Assembly: GCA_026702845.1 (NCBI GenBank)
Contig: JADCLS010000007.1
Location: forward strand, 124,001 to 188,000
DNA: 64,000 bases
Reading direction: 5' to 3'
Origin: Candidatus Heimdallarchaeota archaeon
Lineage (GTDB): Archaea > Asgardarchaeota > Heimdallarchaeia > Heimdallarchaeales > Kariarchaeaceae
Positions 45,311-53,252 of the stretch are shown here, piece after piece. The notes beneath the pieces are model-generated. The model worked only from the letters and a program-made list of their open reading frames with translations, was not told the DNA's origin and did no database searches. The stretch's first letter is position 1. Each line of letters begins with the position of its first letter. Made by a program: the position numbers and the translations under genes.

Positions 45311-45453
45311 CATATACTAGCGAATTTTTATACTTATAGTGAGCAACTTAGGTAATCATGAAAATTCCAAGATAACTAAAATTGCTACAGAGTTAAACAA
45401 TTTACACCATCAAGGGGGGAATTTTATATATCAATCATTATCTCAAAGGTTTT

Positions 45454-46077
45454 ATGACCAAGGGTCATCAAAGATCCAAAAGAGATGAATTGATCCGGGC
45501 AGCGATTTCTGCATTTAGTCAATTTGGTGTTGAAGGTACTTCAATCGATAATATACTAGACCTGACTATGTCTGATGGAAAACGAATTTCTAGGAGAACC
45601 TACTACAAGTATTTCAAGGATAAGGAAGAGATAACCAACGAAGTAATAGATTACTTCAGGGAACAAACCACTCTGAAGTATTTTCCCGATAGAATAGAGA
45701 ATTATGAAAATTTACAGCCAATTGAGAAGCTAGAAACGTATGTGGATATGGTGTATTTTGAATTATCTCCAGAATTCATTCATTTCAATCAGATATTTTT
45801 CAGGATGTTTATTGACAAAAAAATGCAAGAAGCATTAAATATCAAATTGGTGGATTATAACCGGGCAAGACGGAAATACATACAAGAGATATTGGATGAG
45901 ATTGGCACTAAAAACTCAGTACATAAAGCAACTATCATCTTAAATCTATTACGTGGGTTCCTTCTGCAATACGTTTCATACTCCTCAACTAATATAGAAT
46001 TTCCTGATGAGAAGGAAAGAGAGGAGATGTTAGCTGAGATAAAGAAAGTAATACGACAGATAGCAAGTGACAGGTAA
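45454..46077 (+). CDS. TetR-family transcriptional regulator
   Basis: A 207-residue regulator. The N-terminal helix-turn-helix is clear: RDELIRAAISAFSQFGVEGTSIDNI, then the recognition region RISRRTYYKYFKDKEEI. There is an unusual six-residue expansion (TMSDGKR) in the turn between the scaffold and recognition helices. The C-terminal domain is helical with a possible ligand pocket rich in Phe and Tyr (FELSPEFIHFNQIFFRMFI). Divergent from the ABC-2 operon, it probably represses that operon through the 45293-45310 palindrome. ATG 45454 lies 26 bp after its TATA box, so the transcript is probably leaderless. Confidence 0.9.
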   Translation: MTKGHQRSKRDELIRAAISAFSQFGVEGTSIDNILDLTMSDGKRISRRTYYKYFKDKEEITNEVIDYFREQTTLKYFPDRIENYENLQPIEKLETYVDMVYFELSPEFIHFNQIFFRMFIDKKMQEALNIKLVDYNRARRKYIQEILDEIGTKNSVHKATIILNLLRGFLLQYVSYSSTNIEFPDEKEREEMLAEIKKVIRQIASDR

Positions 46078-46119
46078 TGATTCACAATCTAAATAAGGAA
46101 CAGTTAATATCAGCTTATT

Positions 46120-46773
46120 ATGGAGAATTATCTACAAGAAACTCAATTCATGAATTATTCAGATCCCATTATTCAAGAGATCATTAAAGACTTGGATTTG
46201 GATGGCTTAACTGAGGTAGAGAAAGCAATAAAAATATTTTACTATGTTCGTGACAAGGCAAAATATTCAATAAAGGGTATATCATTGAATCCAGAACACT
46301 TCAAGGCTAGTCGTACTTTGCAAAAGGATAGCTCATATTGCATTCCCAAGGCAATTGCTCTAAGCACACTGGCAAGAGCTGCGGGGATACCAAGTAGACT
46401 TCATATTGTTGATTTCATCAATCATCGTCTGGCACCAGAACTAGTAGAATTATGGGGAACTAATGTTATGGCATCTCATACCTATTCAGAGTTGTATATA
46501 GAAGGTAGGTGGATAAAACTCACTCCCGCTCTTGATAAATTCACCTGTGAGACGCATCAATTCAAACTGGTTGATTTTGATGGTACACATGATGCTCTTC
46601 TCCACGAGGAAGATCTTAATGGTCACAAACACTGCGAGTATATCAATGATCACGGTACCTTTGATGACTTACCATTACTCAAAGTGATGCAGATATTTCA
46701 GGAGAATTACGGTGATATGGCACCTGAACTCATTGATAAATTCTTCAAAGCTGATGTAGACACGTTTCAATAG
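46120..46773 (+). CDS. Transglutaminase-like cysteine protease-fold protein
   Basis: A 217-residue protein with the transglutaminase/arylamine-type triad: Cys74 in SSYCIPKAIALSTLARAAGIPSRL, His120 in ASHTYSELYIEGRWIKLTP and Asp139 in PALD. The family includes peptidases and amidases; the cytoplasmic location (no signal) suggests an intracellular amidase or peptidase. The start of the core is normal (AIKIFYYVRDKAKYS). Start ATG 46120. It lies between the TetR gene and a membrane-bound hydrolase on the same strand; the latter has its own TATA-like element. Confidence 0.85.
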   Translation: MENYLQETQFMNYSDPIIQEIIKDLDLDGLTEVEKAIKIFYYVRDKAKYSIKGISLNPEHFKASRTLQKDSSYCIPKAIALSTLARAAGIPSRLHIVDFINHRLAPELVELWGTNVMASHTYSELYIEGRWIKLTPALDKFTCETHQFKLVDFDGTHDALLHEEDLNGHKHCEYINDHGTFDDLPLLKVMQIFQENYGDMAPELIDKFFKADVDTFQ

Positions 46774-46822
46774 AATATCTGTCTGAGGACGAGCTTTTAA
46801 ACTGATACAATAATGAATACTC

Positions 46823-48382
46823 GTGAAAAATAAGTACATTATCATCATTATTATTATTTCTATCCTTTTGGCAACCAGTTTGATGATCATCCAATCAGAG
46901 AATGATATAGAGTATGAAGAGGTAAAAATCCAGGTTAATACTCGAACTCTTTATGCAACATTTGCTATTCCAGAAGGTGGTGGCATCTTTCCCGGTGTTG
47001 TGGTGTTTCATGGTTTCTCTGCAACCAAAGAGATGATGAGACCTTTTGTTGAGGGACTTGCAGGATCAAACATGGCAGTGCTAGCAGTTGATCTGCAAGG
47101 CCATGGGCAATCATCTGGAAGATTGGGAGAGGATGGCAATAATTCATTGCAGAATGATGGAATTGCAGCAGTACAATACCTTAAATCACGTGCTGAAGTG
47201 GATGATACAAGAATTGCTATGCTTGGTCATTCTATGGGTGCAGGAACAACATTTTCTACCGTGCAAGTAATCCCGAGTATATCTGCTTCAGTCTATATTG
47301 GCAATGATTTGAAAGATGAAGCTGTTAATACAACCAATCCTCGTAACATGTTGATGGCTATGGGAAAATTGGAGGAGTTATTCAGTGTGGATGATGCAGT
47401 ATCAACCATGGAACGAGCAGTTGGTCATGCCATTGAGTATGATACTCAATATGGAGATTTTGCAGATGGCACCGCACGGAAATTACTGGTCACCAACACC
47501 GACCATATATTTGAGGTCGGTAATCCTCAAATTATTAGTGAGAGTATCTCATGGATTGCCAAAGCCTTCAATGTGGATATATCTGAAGTATCTGGTTGGG
47601 CATTGATGGGGAGATCCGTCTTATCTACAATCACAGCATTGATTTGGATGTCCATATTCGTAGCCTACTTCTATGTCTTCAGGAGAGAAGATGAGGTTCC
47701 ATCACAACAACAAACTTGGATAGTACATGGTGGCATTTCAGTGCTGGCATTCATTGTTGGAGCAGGATTTTTATTATTCGGATTTTCCTTTGTCTTTGTT
47801 GGCTGGTTTATTGTGGGAGGATTACTTTTTGCTCATTTATCAAAAGCTGATAAAAGCTATAAAGAATCCCTTTCAGAAGTTCTCCATCAATTACGTGATG
47901 ACAGGGGTCGTGGAATGCTAGTATTTCTCTCACTATTCATTCCTATTGAGATCATACTTCTCATCATACCAATTGATTTCAGATATGTTTTACCAGTTTT
48001 TGCCTTTGTCAATATCAGACGAATCGGATTAATGCTTCTATTGTGGATCCCTGGGATTTTCTATTTCACATATGAGCTAACTTCTCTACCTCAGAGCAAA
48101 AGTTTAGGAAAATCAATATTTATTGCGATTATAGCAAGAATTTGGCCATTTCTCATTATTCTTGCAGTACAGTATTTACCAATTATATTCTTCGGGAAAG
48201 CAGTCCTTCCATCTATGTTTGGATTTCTAGCCTTCTTTGTTGTTGGTCTTGTTCCTGTGATGATTATACTAACTGTAATATCGGTGATTGGATTAAGGTA
48301 TAATCATTTGCCATTTACCATTGCTACTATTCTTGCAGGATATATTGCCTGGATTCTGGCTTCTACATTGCCATTCAATTAA
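46823..48382 (+). CDS. Alpha/beta hydrolase fused to a multi-helix membrane domain
   Basis: A 519-residue protein starting at GTG 46823, about 27 bp after a TATA-like CTTTTAAAC. A first helix (residues 4-24) is followed by an extracytoplasmic alpha/beta hydrolase domain (about 35-245): oxyanion HGFSATKE (63-70), the VDLQGHGQSSG segment, nucleophile Ser137 in GHSMGAG and candidate His228 in NTDHIF. The C-terminal half has seven membrane helices between about 268 and 519. The acid residue of the triad is not certain. The fusion suggests a lipid or lipopeptide esterase working at the outer face of the membrane. Convergent gene ends 1 bp away. Confidence 0.82.
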   Translation: MKNKYIIIIIIISILLATSLMIIQSENDIEYEEVKIQVNTRTLYATFAIPEGGGIFPGVVVFHGFSATKEMMRPFVEGLAGSNMAVLAVDLQGHGQSSGRLGEDGNNSLQNDGIAAVQYLKSRAEVDDTRIAMLGHSMGAGTTFSTVQVIPSISASVYIGNDLKDEAVNTTNPRNMLMAMGKLEELFSVDDAVSTMERAVGHAIEYDTQYGDFADGTARKLLVTNTDHIFEVGNPQIISESISWIAKAFNVDISEVSGWALMGRSVLSTITALIWMSIFVAYFYVFRREDEVPSQQQTWIVHGGISVLAFIVGAGFLLFGFSFVFVGWFIVGGLLFAHLSKADKSYKESLSEVLHQLRDDRGRGMLVFLSLFIPIEIILLIIPIDFRYVLPVFAFVNIRRIGLMLLLWIPGIFYFTYELTSLPQSKSLGKSIFIAIIARIWPFLIILAVQYLPIIFFGKAVLPSMFGFLAFFVVGLVPVMIILTVISVIGLRYNHLPFTIATILAGYIAWILASTLPFN

Positions 48383-48889
48383 TTACTCTAGTTTCCCCCT
48401 TCCACTTTTCTCTGCTTCCTCGAATATATCAAATAATTGATCAATATGATCACCTATCTCATCATTGTTAATGATTAGTTTTTTACCCTGTACTTTTATT
48501 CCAGTGAAATCTTTAGGTAATTTGATGAGCCACTGCTGGAGGAATAATTCATTGGTTTCGAGTATTCTGGCTAATTCATCCAATTCAATTTCAGAATATC
48601 GCATCATTACTCGTTCAAAGGTATCATGATCAATTTTCATAGCTGCTTGACGTTCCCGTTCCAATTGTGCTTCTTTCTCTTTCTTCCAAACTGCTCGGTA
48701 TTCACCATATGCACCACCCATGAGCCCTAAACCGGTCACTATCATTATCCCACCAAAGATATTCAATATGGTTTCAACCCAATCCCAGATATTGTTAACA
48801 ACCAAATCCAGAAAGAATGCAACTAATCCCATACCAAAGGTGATCACTGCACCAAGTAATAAAGAACCAGGATCATAATCTTGTGACAT
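48383..48889 (-). CDS. Membrane-anchored small protein with C-terminal winged-helix-like domain
   Basis: A 168-residue protein: two N-terminal membrane helices (about 9-30 and 40-62), a charged helix (EYRAVWKKEKEAQLERERQAAMK) and a C-terminal domain (about 92-165) of alternating helices and a beta hairpin (EIELDELARILETNELFLQQWL, then IKVQGKKLIINND) that looks like a PCI/winged-helix-type fold. It may tether a nucleic-acid- or protein-binding domain to the membrane. I do not recognise the family. The stop is adjacent to the convergent hydrolase stop. Confidence 0.55.
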   Translation of the reverse strand: MSQDYDPGSLLLGAVITFGMGLVAFFLDLVVNNIWDWVETILNIFGGIMIVTGLGLMGGAYGEYRAVWKKEKEAQLERERQAAMKIDHDTFERVMMRYSEIELDELARILETNELFLQQWLIKLPKDFTGIKVQGKKLIINNDEIGDHIDQLFDIFEEAEKSGRGKLE

Positions 48890-49137
48890 GATTAACTCTG
48901 TAGTAATTTTGTTTAAATTTTTTTCTCGGATTATTTGAAATTACGAACAAAAACATACTTTAATCTAGTAGGTCATTTCTAGTATTGAATATATCTCCTA
49001 AGAAAGCAAAATTCATCTTAATTAATACAGATTTAGAAAAGGATAATGATGCTTGATAGAAATGCTGGATCTTAGTATAGTAATATCCATGGTTATCTTT
49101 TCGATTAGTTATTAAATCAAAAAAGATTGGGAGGAGT

Positions 49138-49494
49138 ATGGTAAAAATACTAGTTCCTATACGAGAGAATAAAGGTAGAGATAGTGTTCCTGGAGAAACA
49201 TTGGGTAGACAAGCTGAGTACTATATTCTGGATACTGATAATGAAGCCAATGATATTGTTTTGAATAATACTTCTAATGCTTTTGGTGGTAATATACCAC
49301 CTATCAAATTTGTAATTTCTCAGGAAGCAGATTATATATTTACTAGAGAGGCATGTGCAAACGCTCTGAAATTTATGAAAAGTGCTAATATGATACCTTA
49401 TCTAGTAGGAGAAGAAAAAATTTCTACTCTATTGAATAAATATCATAACAATGAATTGCAGATATTGACTGAACCAAATGAATGTTCTCATTAA
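49138..49494 (+). CDS. NifX/NifB-C-terminal-like (dinitrogenase cofactor-binding) small protein
   Basis: A 118-residue protein matching the small NifX/MTH1175-like fold: ILVPIRENKGRDSVPGETLGRQAEYYILDTD, then a central loop and ADYIFTREACANALKFMKSANMIPYLVGEEKISTLLNKYHNNEL. In nitrogen fixers such proteins bind FeMo-cofactor precursors; in non-fixers they bind iron-sulfur or molybdenum species of unknown use. A strong GGGAGGAG precedes ATG 49138. No nif genes are present. Its stop overlaps that of the convergent iron transporter by 4 nt, and ferritin lies close by, which hints at iron metabolism. Confidence 0.72.
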   Translation: MVKILVPIRENKGRDSVPGETLGRQAEYYILDTDNEANDIVLNNTSNAFGGNIPPIKFVISQEADYIFTREACANALKFMKSANMIPYLVGEEKISTLLNKYHNNELQILTEPNECSH

Positions 49495-50204
49495 AATCCT
49501 TGTGTGACTATGGATCCAACTAATTCTGATAATACACCTGCAATTACTGCAATGATAAAGAATTTAATGCCTGATTTAATTATCGAATCTTTTGAGAAAT
49601 AACCCTTAACTGCCCCCATGGCAAATAATGCCAGACCTGTGGAAATGAGTGCTCCTATGTATGCTGGAGTTCCTGAAGTAATAAGGAATGGAACAATTGG
49701 AAATAATGCTCCGATAATAAATGCTAGGAACATAACCGTGGCATTTACCCAGGGATTCTCCTCCTCAAGACTGGGAAGATCTAATACCATGGACCTAAAA
49801 TTTTGAAACAAAGTATCCTCCTTCTCAGAGAGAATTTTGACCACTTGGTATGCTTGAGGTTTTTCTAAACCAGCATCGGTTAGTTCATTCATCAATGTCT
49901 GTTGTGCCACATAGGGTGCCTTCTCAAAATCCTCCTTCGCCTCATGTATCTCTGCTAGTAGTAAATCCCTTTCTGCCTCTGCAGAGAGCAGAGATCCCGC
50001 AGCCATGGAGATTGCAGCAGCAATGGCTCCAGTGATACCAGTTACAACAACAACTTTAGGTTGATCTCCAAATGCGCCAAAAACACCTGTGATTAATCCT
50101 AGTATAGAAATTAACCCATCCTGTATGCCAAATACAAAATCTCTTGTTTGACCTTTTATCTCAATTCGCTTTTGTCTCTTCTCAATCTGTTCAAGCTCGG
50201 ACAC
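49491..50204 (-). CDS. VIT-family (CCC1-like) Fe2+/Mn2+ transporter
   Basis: A 237-residue VIT1-like membrane protein with five helices. The first contains the conserved DFVFGIQDGLISILGLITGVFGA, then AAAISMAAGSLLSAEAERDLL leads into the cytoplasmic metal-binding region (EAKEDFEKAPYVAQQTLMNELTDAGLEKPQAYQVV). Two helices near 150-185 and one near 215-237 follow. The family moves ferrous iron or manganese out of the cytoplasm for storage or detoxification. GTG 50204 follows the peroxiredoxin stop by 2 nt with AGGTG upstream, so the two form an operon with ferritin just before them. Confidence 0.88.
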   Translation of the reverse strand: MSELEQIEKRQKRIEIKGQTRDFVFGIQDGLISILGLITGVFGAFGDQPKVVVVTGITGAIAAAISMAAGSLLSAEAERDLLLAEIHEAKEDFEKAPYVAQQTLMNELTDAGLEKPQAYQVVKILSEKEDTLFQNFRSMVLDLPSLEEENPWVNATVMFLAFIIGALFPIVPFLITSGTPAYIGALISTGLALFAMGAVKGYFSKDSIIKSGIKFFIIAVIAGVLSELVGSIVTQGF

Positions 50205-50206
50205 TA

Positions 50207-50695
50207 CTAAGCACCTACAAAATCCACAGGACACATTCTTCCTGTCTGTATAGCTTCAAATACCCTTATTGTCTCTTTCACCGATCGTCCAACATTTCTG
50301 GTGGTGATCATTAGGAAATCAACTTTCAGGTTAGGAGATATGATAAATGTAGCTCGTTTTGCTTTACCATCCTCATCTATTACACCTAGTTTCTTAAGGA
50401 ACTTACCATCATCACTTAGGAGAGGGAAATTAATGCCAATTTCCTTTATCCATTCAACGTGTGTGTTAATATCATCAGATGAAATACCAAATATCTGCCC
50501 ACCATCACGTTCAATTGACACTCTTTCCTCCTCAAACGCTTTTGCCTCTGTAGGGCACACAAAGGAAAAATCTTCAGGATAGCTGAAGAGAAATGTCCAC
50601 TTGCCTTTGAATGTATCTTGTGTGTATGTGTTAATTTTGTCTTTCAGTGCGCCTTGTAACGAGAAGGTCGGGAATGAATCTCCAACAGTTATCAT
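50207..50695 (-). CDS. 2-Cys peroxiredoxin, AhpC/TSA type
   Basis: A thiol peroxidase of 162 residues. Peroxidatic Cys47 lies in SYPEDFSFVCPTE; a resolving Cys155 lies in GRMCPVDF, near the very end. The C-terminal tail after the resolving Cys is only seven residues, shorter than in typical AhpC, so the C-terminal YF locking motif is absent. Loss of this tail in other systems goes with reduced sensitivity to over-oxidation. It reduces hydrogen peroxide and organic hydroperoxides and lies between ferritin and the VIT transporter, consistent with protection during iron handling. Confidence 0.92.
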   Translation of the reverse strand: MITVGDSFPTFSLQGALKDKINTYTQDTFKGKWTFLFSYPEDFSFVCPTEAKAFEEERVSIERDGGQIFGISSDDINTHVEWIKEIGINFPLLSDDGKFLKKLGVIDEDGKAKRATFIISPNLKVDFLMITTRNVGRSVKETIRVFEAIQTGRMCPVDFVGA

Positions 50696-50784
50696 TACGA
50701 TAGAGCAAGGTATATCAAATAAGAGCTTTATTACCCTTTTCTATAATTTTAATCAACAAAATGACAATTTTACTATTGCTTTCT

Positions 50785-51291
50785 TTATTCACTTGGGCCA
50801 AGAGTTCTTGTTCCAAGATCTTTGTCAAATTGAAATAGACCTGATGGATTATTATCAATAAGGTTGAGGCTGTCAATGATACTATTCACATTTGATTCTT
50901 CTTCAACCTGTTCGTCCACAAACCAATCCAAGAATGATCGAGTAGCATGATCTCGCTCATCAACAGCACGATCCATCAGTTTATCAATACTTGCAGTAAC
51001 TAGCTGTTCATGTTCAAGTGCATTCTTAAACACTGCCAATACATTGTCCCAGTCTTTGGGTGGTTTGGAGAATTCCTTCAATTCAGGTCTCGCATTTCTC
51101 TCAAGTAAGAAATCATAGAATTTGAATGCATGCATGATCTCCTCTTCATATTGGAGTCGCATCCATTTAGCCATGCCAGATAGGCCCTTATCCTCAAAGT
51201 AGCTGCTCATTGATAGGTACACATAGGCACTCTCAAATTCCAGGTTCATCTGTGCATTCATTTCCTTTATCATATCTTTCGAAAATGGCAT
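50785..51291 (-). CDS. Ferritin
   Basis: A 168-residue non-heme ferritin (FtnA-like). The ferroxidase residues are visible: Glu18 and the FESAYVYLSMS helix, Glu50/Glu51 and His54 in YEEEIMHAFKF, Glu95 in EHEQLV and Gln128 in FVDEQVEEE. It stores iron as a mineral core after oxidation of Fe2+. ATG 51291 lies about 20 bp after a TTTAATATATTT TATA element. First gene of the iron/peroxide group: peroxiredoxin and VIT transporter follow on the same strand, the first 90 bp later. Confidence 0.95.
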   Translation of the reverse strand: MPFSKDMIKEMNAQMNLEFESAYVYLSMSSYFEDKGLSGMAKWMRLQYEEEIMHAFKFYDFLLERNARPELKEFSKPPKDWDNVLAVFKNALEHEQLVTASIDKLMDRAVDERDHATRSFLDWFVDEQVEEESNVNSIIDSLNLIDNNPSGLFQFDKDLGTRTLGPSE

Positions 51292-51421
51292 AGGAGATAG
51301 AAAAAAAATATATTAAATAGAATTTGTGATATTCACTCATATAATCGTAAGATTCCGGACAAGAATGAATAATAATTTCAGATTCATAGCTTTCTTCTTA
51401 CTTATTTTAATGAAAACCTCA

Positions 51422-51586
51422 CTAACCATTGAATAGACTTCTTGAAATGATTACTCCAATGATACCTAATATCAAAGATAATAAGAATAAAGTAGAGTCA
51501 AGATAATGAAAGATTTTCTGTAATGTGCTCATTTCATTCACATTAATATATTTTGGTCTTTTTGGAGGTACTCTCCACTTACTCAT
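51422..51586 (-). CDS. Leaderless 54-residue single-helix membrane protein
   Basis: A 55-codon frame from ATG 51586 to TAG 51424-51422 starts with a basic segment (MSKWRVPPKRPKYI), then a soluble stretch, then one membrane helix (LDSTLFLLSLILGIIGVIIS) and ends SLFNG. Basic residues on the N-terminal side suggest the N-terminus is inside. A strong TATA element (AATTTATATAC, about 51606-51616) is centred 25 bp before the ATG, the spacing seen for leaderless genes here. Small size is the only reason automatic callers would miss it. Function unknown. Confidence 0.6.
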   Translation of the reverse strand: MSKWRVPPKRPKYINVNEMSTLQKIFHYLDSTLFLLSLILGIIGVIISRSLFNG

Positions 51587-51656
51587 TGTATTTTCAATTT
51601 CTCAATTGTATATAAATTTTTACTGTATAAATATGATTTTTCAGGTAAGGGGATAA

Positions 51657-52448
51657 CTAGTACACCTTGGTTAGTGGAACTTCCAGAAATGAAAGTATGA
51701 GGACTAGCACTATAAATGTGAAATTTCCATATACCATCTCCCAGCCTATTTTTCGGATGTTCTTCTTCAACTCTCTCATGGTTTTCTTAATAATAAACTG
51801 TCTGACAGCCCTGATACTTGGTTCAATTAAAAATAAAAGTGTTATTGGTTCAATATATGCTCTGATATACATTGGGATGAATGTAACTAGATATAAGCTC
51901 CAAGTTAATAGTGGTGCATGATGGGGCAATTTTCCCCTGTAACATCCCACATGTATGATTAATACAGATAAAATTCCAGAATATATCCACCACAATGAGA
52001 AGATATAGATAAATCTGGTGAGATTGGAAATCTCGTATATAGTGCCATATATGATCGGAAATTGCAAGGATACTGCGAAAGTTCCAAGAATGTATTCCCA
52101 ATAACTTGCCTTTTTAGATCGATAGGTGATAATTGCCCATATTCCTACAGCTGATACTAATATGCCAAAAAATATTATAGTGTATAGACTAATCCGATAC
52201 ACAAAAACAATTACAGTGATGGTGATTAGACTGATCAAAGGGATATATCTAATATCTCTCAATCGGCTAATAATTATTAATTTGATATTCTCATAATTTA
52301 ATATGATTATTACTGAGAAAAGAGTTGAAAGTATGAAACCTAACAGAGATAACTGATCCATCTGACCAAGTATCAGTCCAAAGATGAGGGTTGCTGCCCA
52401 AATCGATATGAGACCATGTTCTCTAGGAAATGTAAATCCATACTTCAT
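51657..52448 (-). CDS. YwiC-like multi-helix membrane protein
   Basis: A 263-residue hydrophobic protein with about seven or eight membrane helices. The N-terminus MKYGFTFPREHG matches the REHG motif that opens the YwiC-like family, and PHHAPLLTWSLYLVTF lies near the fifth helix. The family is unassigned; in Bacillus it lies by nitrate-respiration genes. It has some resemblance to UbiA-like transferases, but no DxxxD motif is visible, so prenyltransferase activity is not supported. ATG 52448 is the first Met. It lies downstream of no other gene on this strand. Confidence 0.55.
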   Translation of the reverse strand: MKYGFTFPREHGLISIWAATLIFGLILGQMDQLSLLGFILSTLFSVIIILNYENIKLIIISRLRDIRYIPLISLITITVIVFVYRISLYTIIFFGILVSAVGIWAIITYRSKKASYWEYILGTFAVSLQFPIIYGTIYEISNLTRFIYIFSLWWIYSGILSVLIIHVGCYRGKLPHHAPLLTWSLYLVTFIPMYIRAYIEPITLLFLIEPSIRAVRQFIIKKTMRELKKNIRKIGWEMVYGNFTFIVLVLILSFLEVPLTKVY

Positions 52449-52564
52449 ACCCTTTCTTAATAATATTCAAATAAAAAATCAGGTATCCATGTCATTTAAA
52501 TCTAAAATTAGATAATAAAAATATCTTAAATTGTCCAAATTTCAGTTACAAGGGAGGTGAATTT

Positions 52565-52594
52565 ATGAAAATTCGGATTTATGAGCATATATGA
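52565..52594 (+). CDS. Possible 9-codon leader ORF before the Ddn-like gene
   Basis: GGGAGGTG at 52552-52559 is 5 nt before ATG 52565, an ideal spacing, and this frame encodes only MKIRIYEHI before TGA at 52592-52594. The stop overlaps the ATG of the next gene (ATGA). So the best ribosome binding site in the area serves the tiny ORF, and the next gene may be translated by coupling. Nothing in the peptide (few Trp, Leu or Thr runs) suggests classical attenuation. Confidence 0.35.
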   Translation: MKIRIYEHI

Positions 52595-53121
52595 GTCATG
52601 AATTCCCAAGAAAAGGGTCGATGATGTATACTATTATGAGAGAAAAAGGAGATAAAAAGTCCAAAGCAGTCCAGCAGTTCAAGTTCTGGAATAAGTGGTT
52701 TGTTGTTCCTCTTTATAGGGTTAATTTCCTTCCTCTTCTATTTGTAGGGAAAATATTTGTTTTAGTATATCATGTGGGGAGAAAATCAGGTTTACAACGT
52801 TATACTCCATTAGAATACCGGATAAAGGATGGGTCGTTATTTCTCTTCTCCAGCAGAGGAAAATATTCTGATTGGTTAAGAAATATCAAAGCCAATCCTG
52901 ATAGTGTAATGATAAAGATGGGATTTAGAAAATTCAAACCTGAAATTGAAATACTTCAAACCACTGCACAAAAGGAGGAGATCATGAGATGGTATGCTCA
53001 ATCATTTCCCAAAGCCACGAAAGCATTATTTGGATGGGATAAAAAGTATGATACATTAGATAATACAGATCTCACTCCCATTGCTGAGTTTATTGAGATT
53101 GTAAAAATATCAAACTTCTAA
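52591..53121 (+). CDS. Deazaflavin (F420)-dependent nitroreductase-like protein (DUF385/Ddn family)
   Basis: A 176-residue beta-barrel protein of the Ddn/DUF385 group, split-barrel relatives of flavin oxidoreductases. Family features: VYHVGRKSGLQRYTPLEYRIKDGSLFLFSSRG, then DWLRNIKANPDSVMIKMG. Actinobacterial members use F420H2 to reduce quinones or nitro compounds; for an archaeon F420 is plausible. The N-terminal 45 residues include an amphipathic, basic stretch (KKSKAVQQFKFWNKWF) that may bind the membrane surface. The start overlaps the stop of a 9-codon ORF; ATG 52591 lacks its own binding site. Confidence 0.8.
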   Translation: MSHEFPRKGSMMYTIMREKGDKKSKAVQQFKFWNKWFVVPLYRVNFLPLLFVGKIFVLVYHVGRKSGLQRYTPLEYRIKDGSLFLFSSRGKYSDWLRNIKANPDSVMIKMGFRKFKPEIEILQTTAQKEEIMRWYAQSFPKATKALFGWDKKYDTLDNTDLTPIAEFIEIVKISNF

Positions 53122-53252
53122 TTATTTCCAAAATATTGTCTACTTGCTATAATGAAGTTATTAGTGAATTTAAAGCCCATGTCTTTGGCAAGCGAGTAAC
53201 AATTTTTTATCATATCTCTTTTTAACCACTCTTCAGAGAAAAAATCAATACA

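Noticed and set aside
51657..52448. UbiA-type prenyltransferase as the function of the YwiC-like gene
   Set aside because: The aspartate-rich motifs of UbiA enzymes are not visible; only the opening REHG and the helix pattern support YwiC-like.
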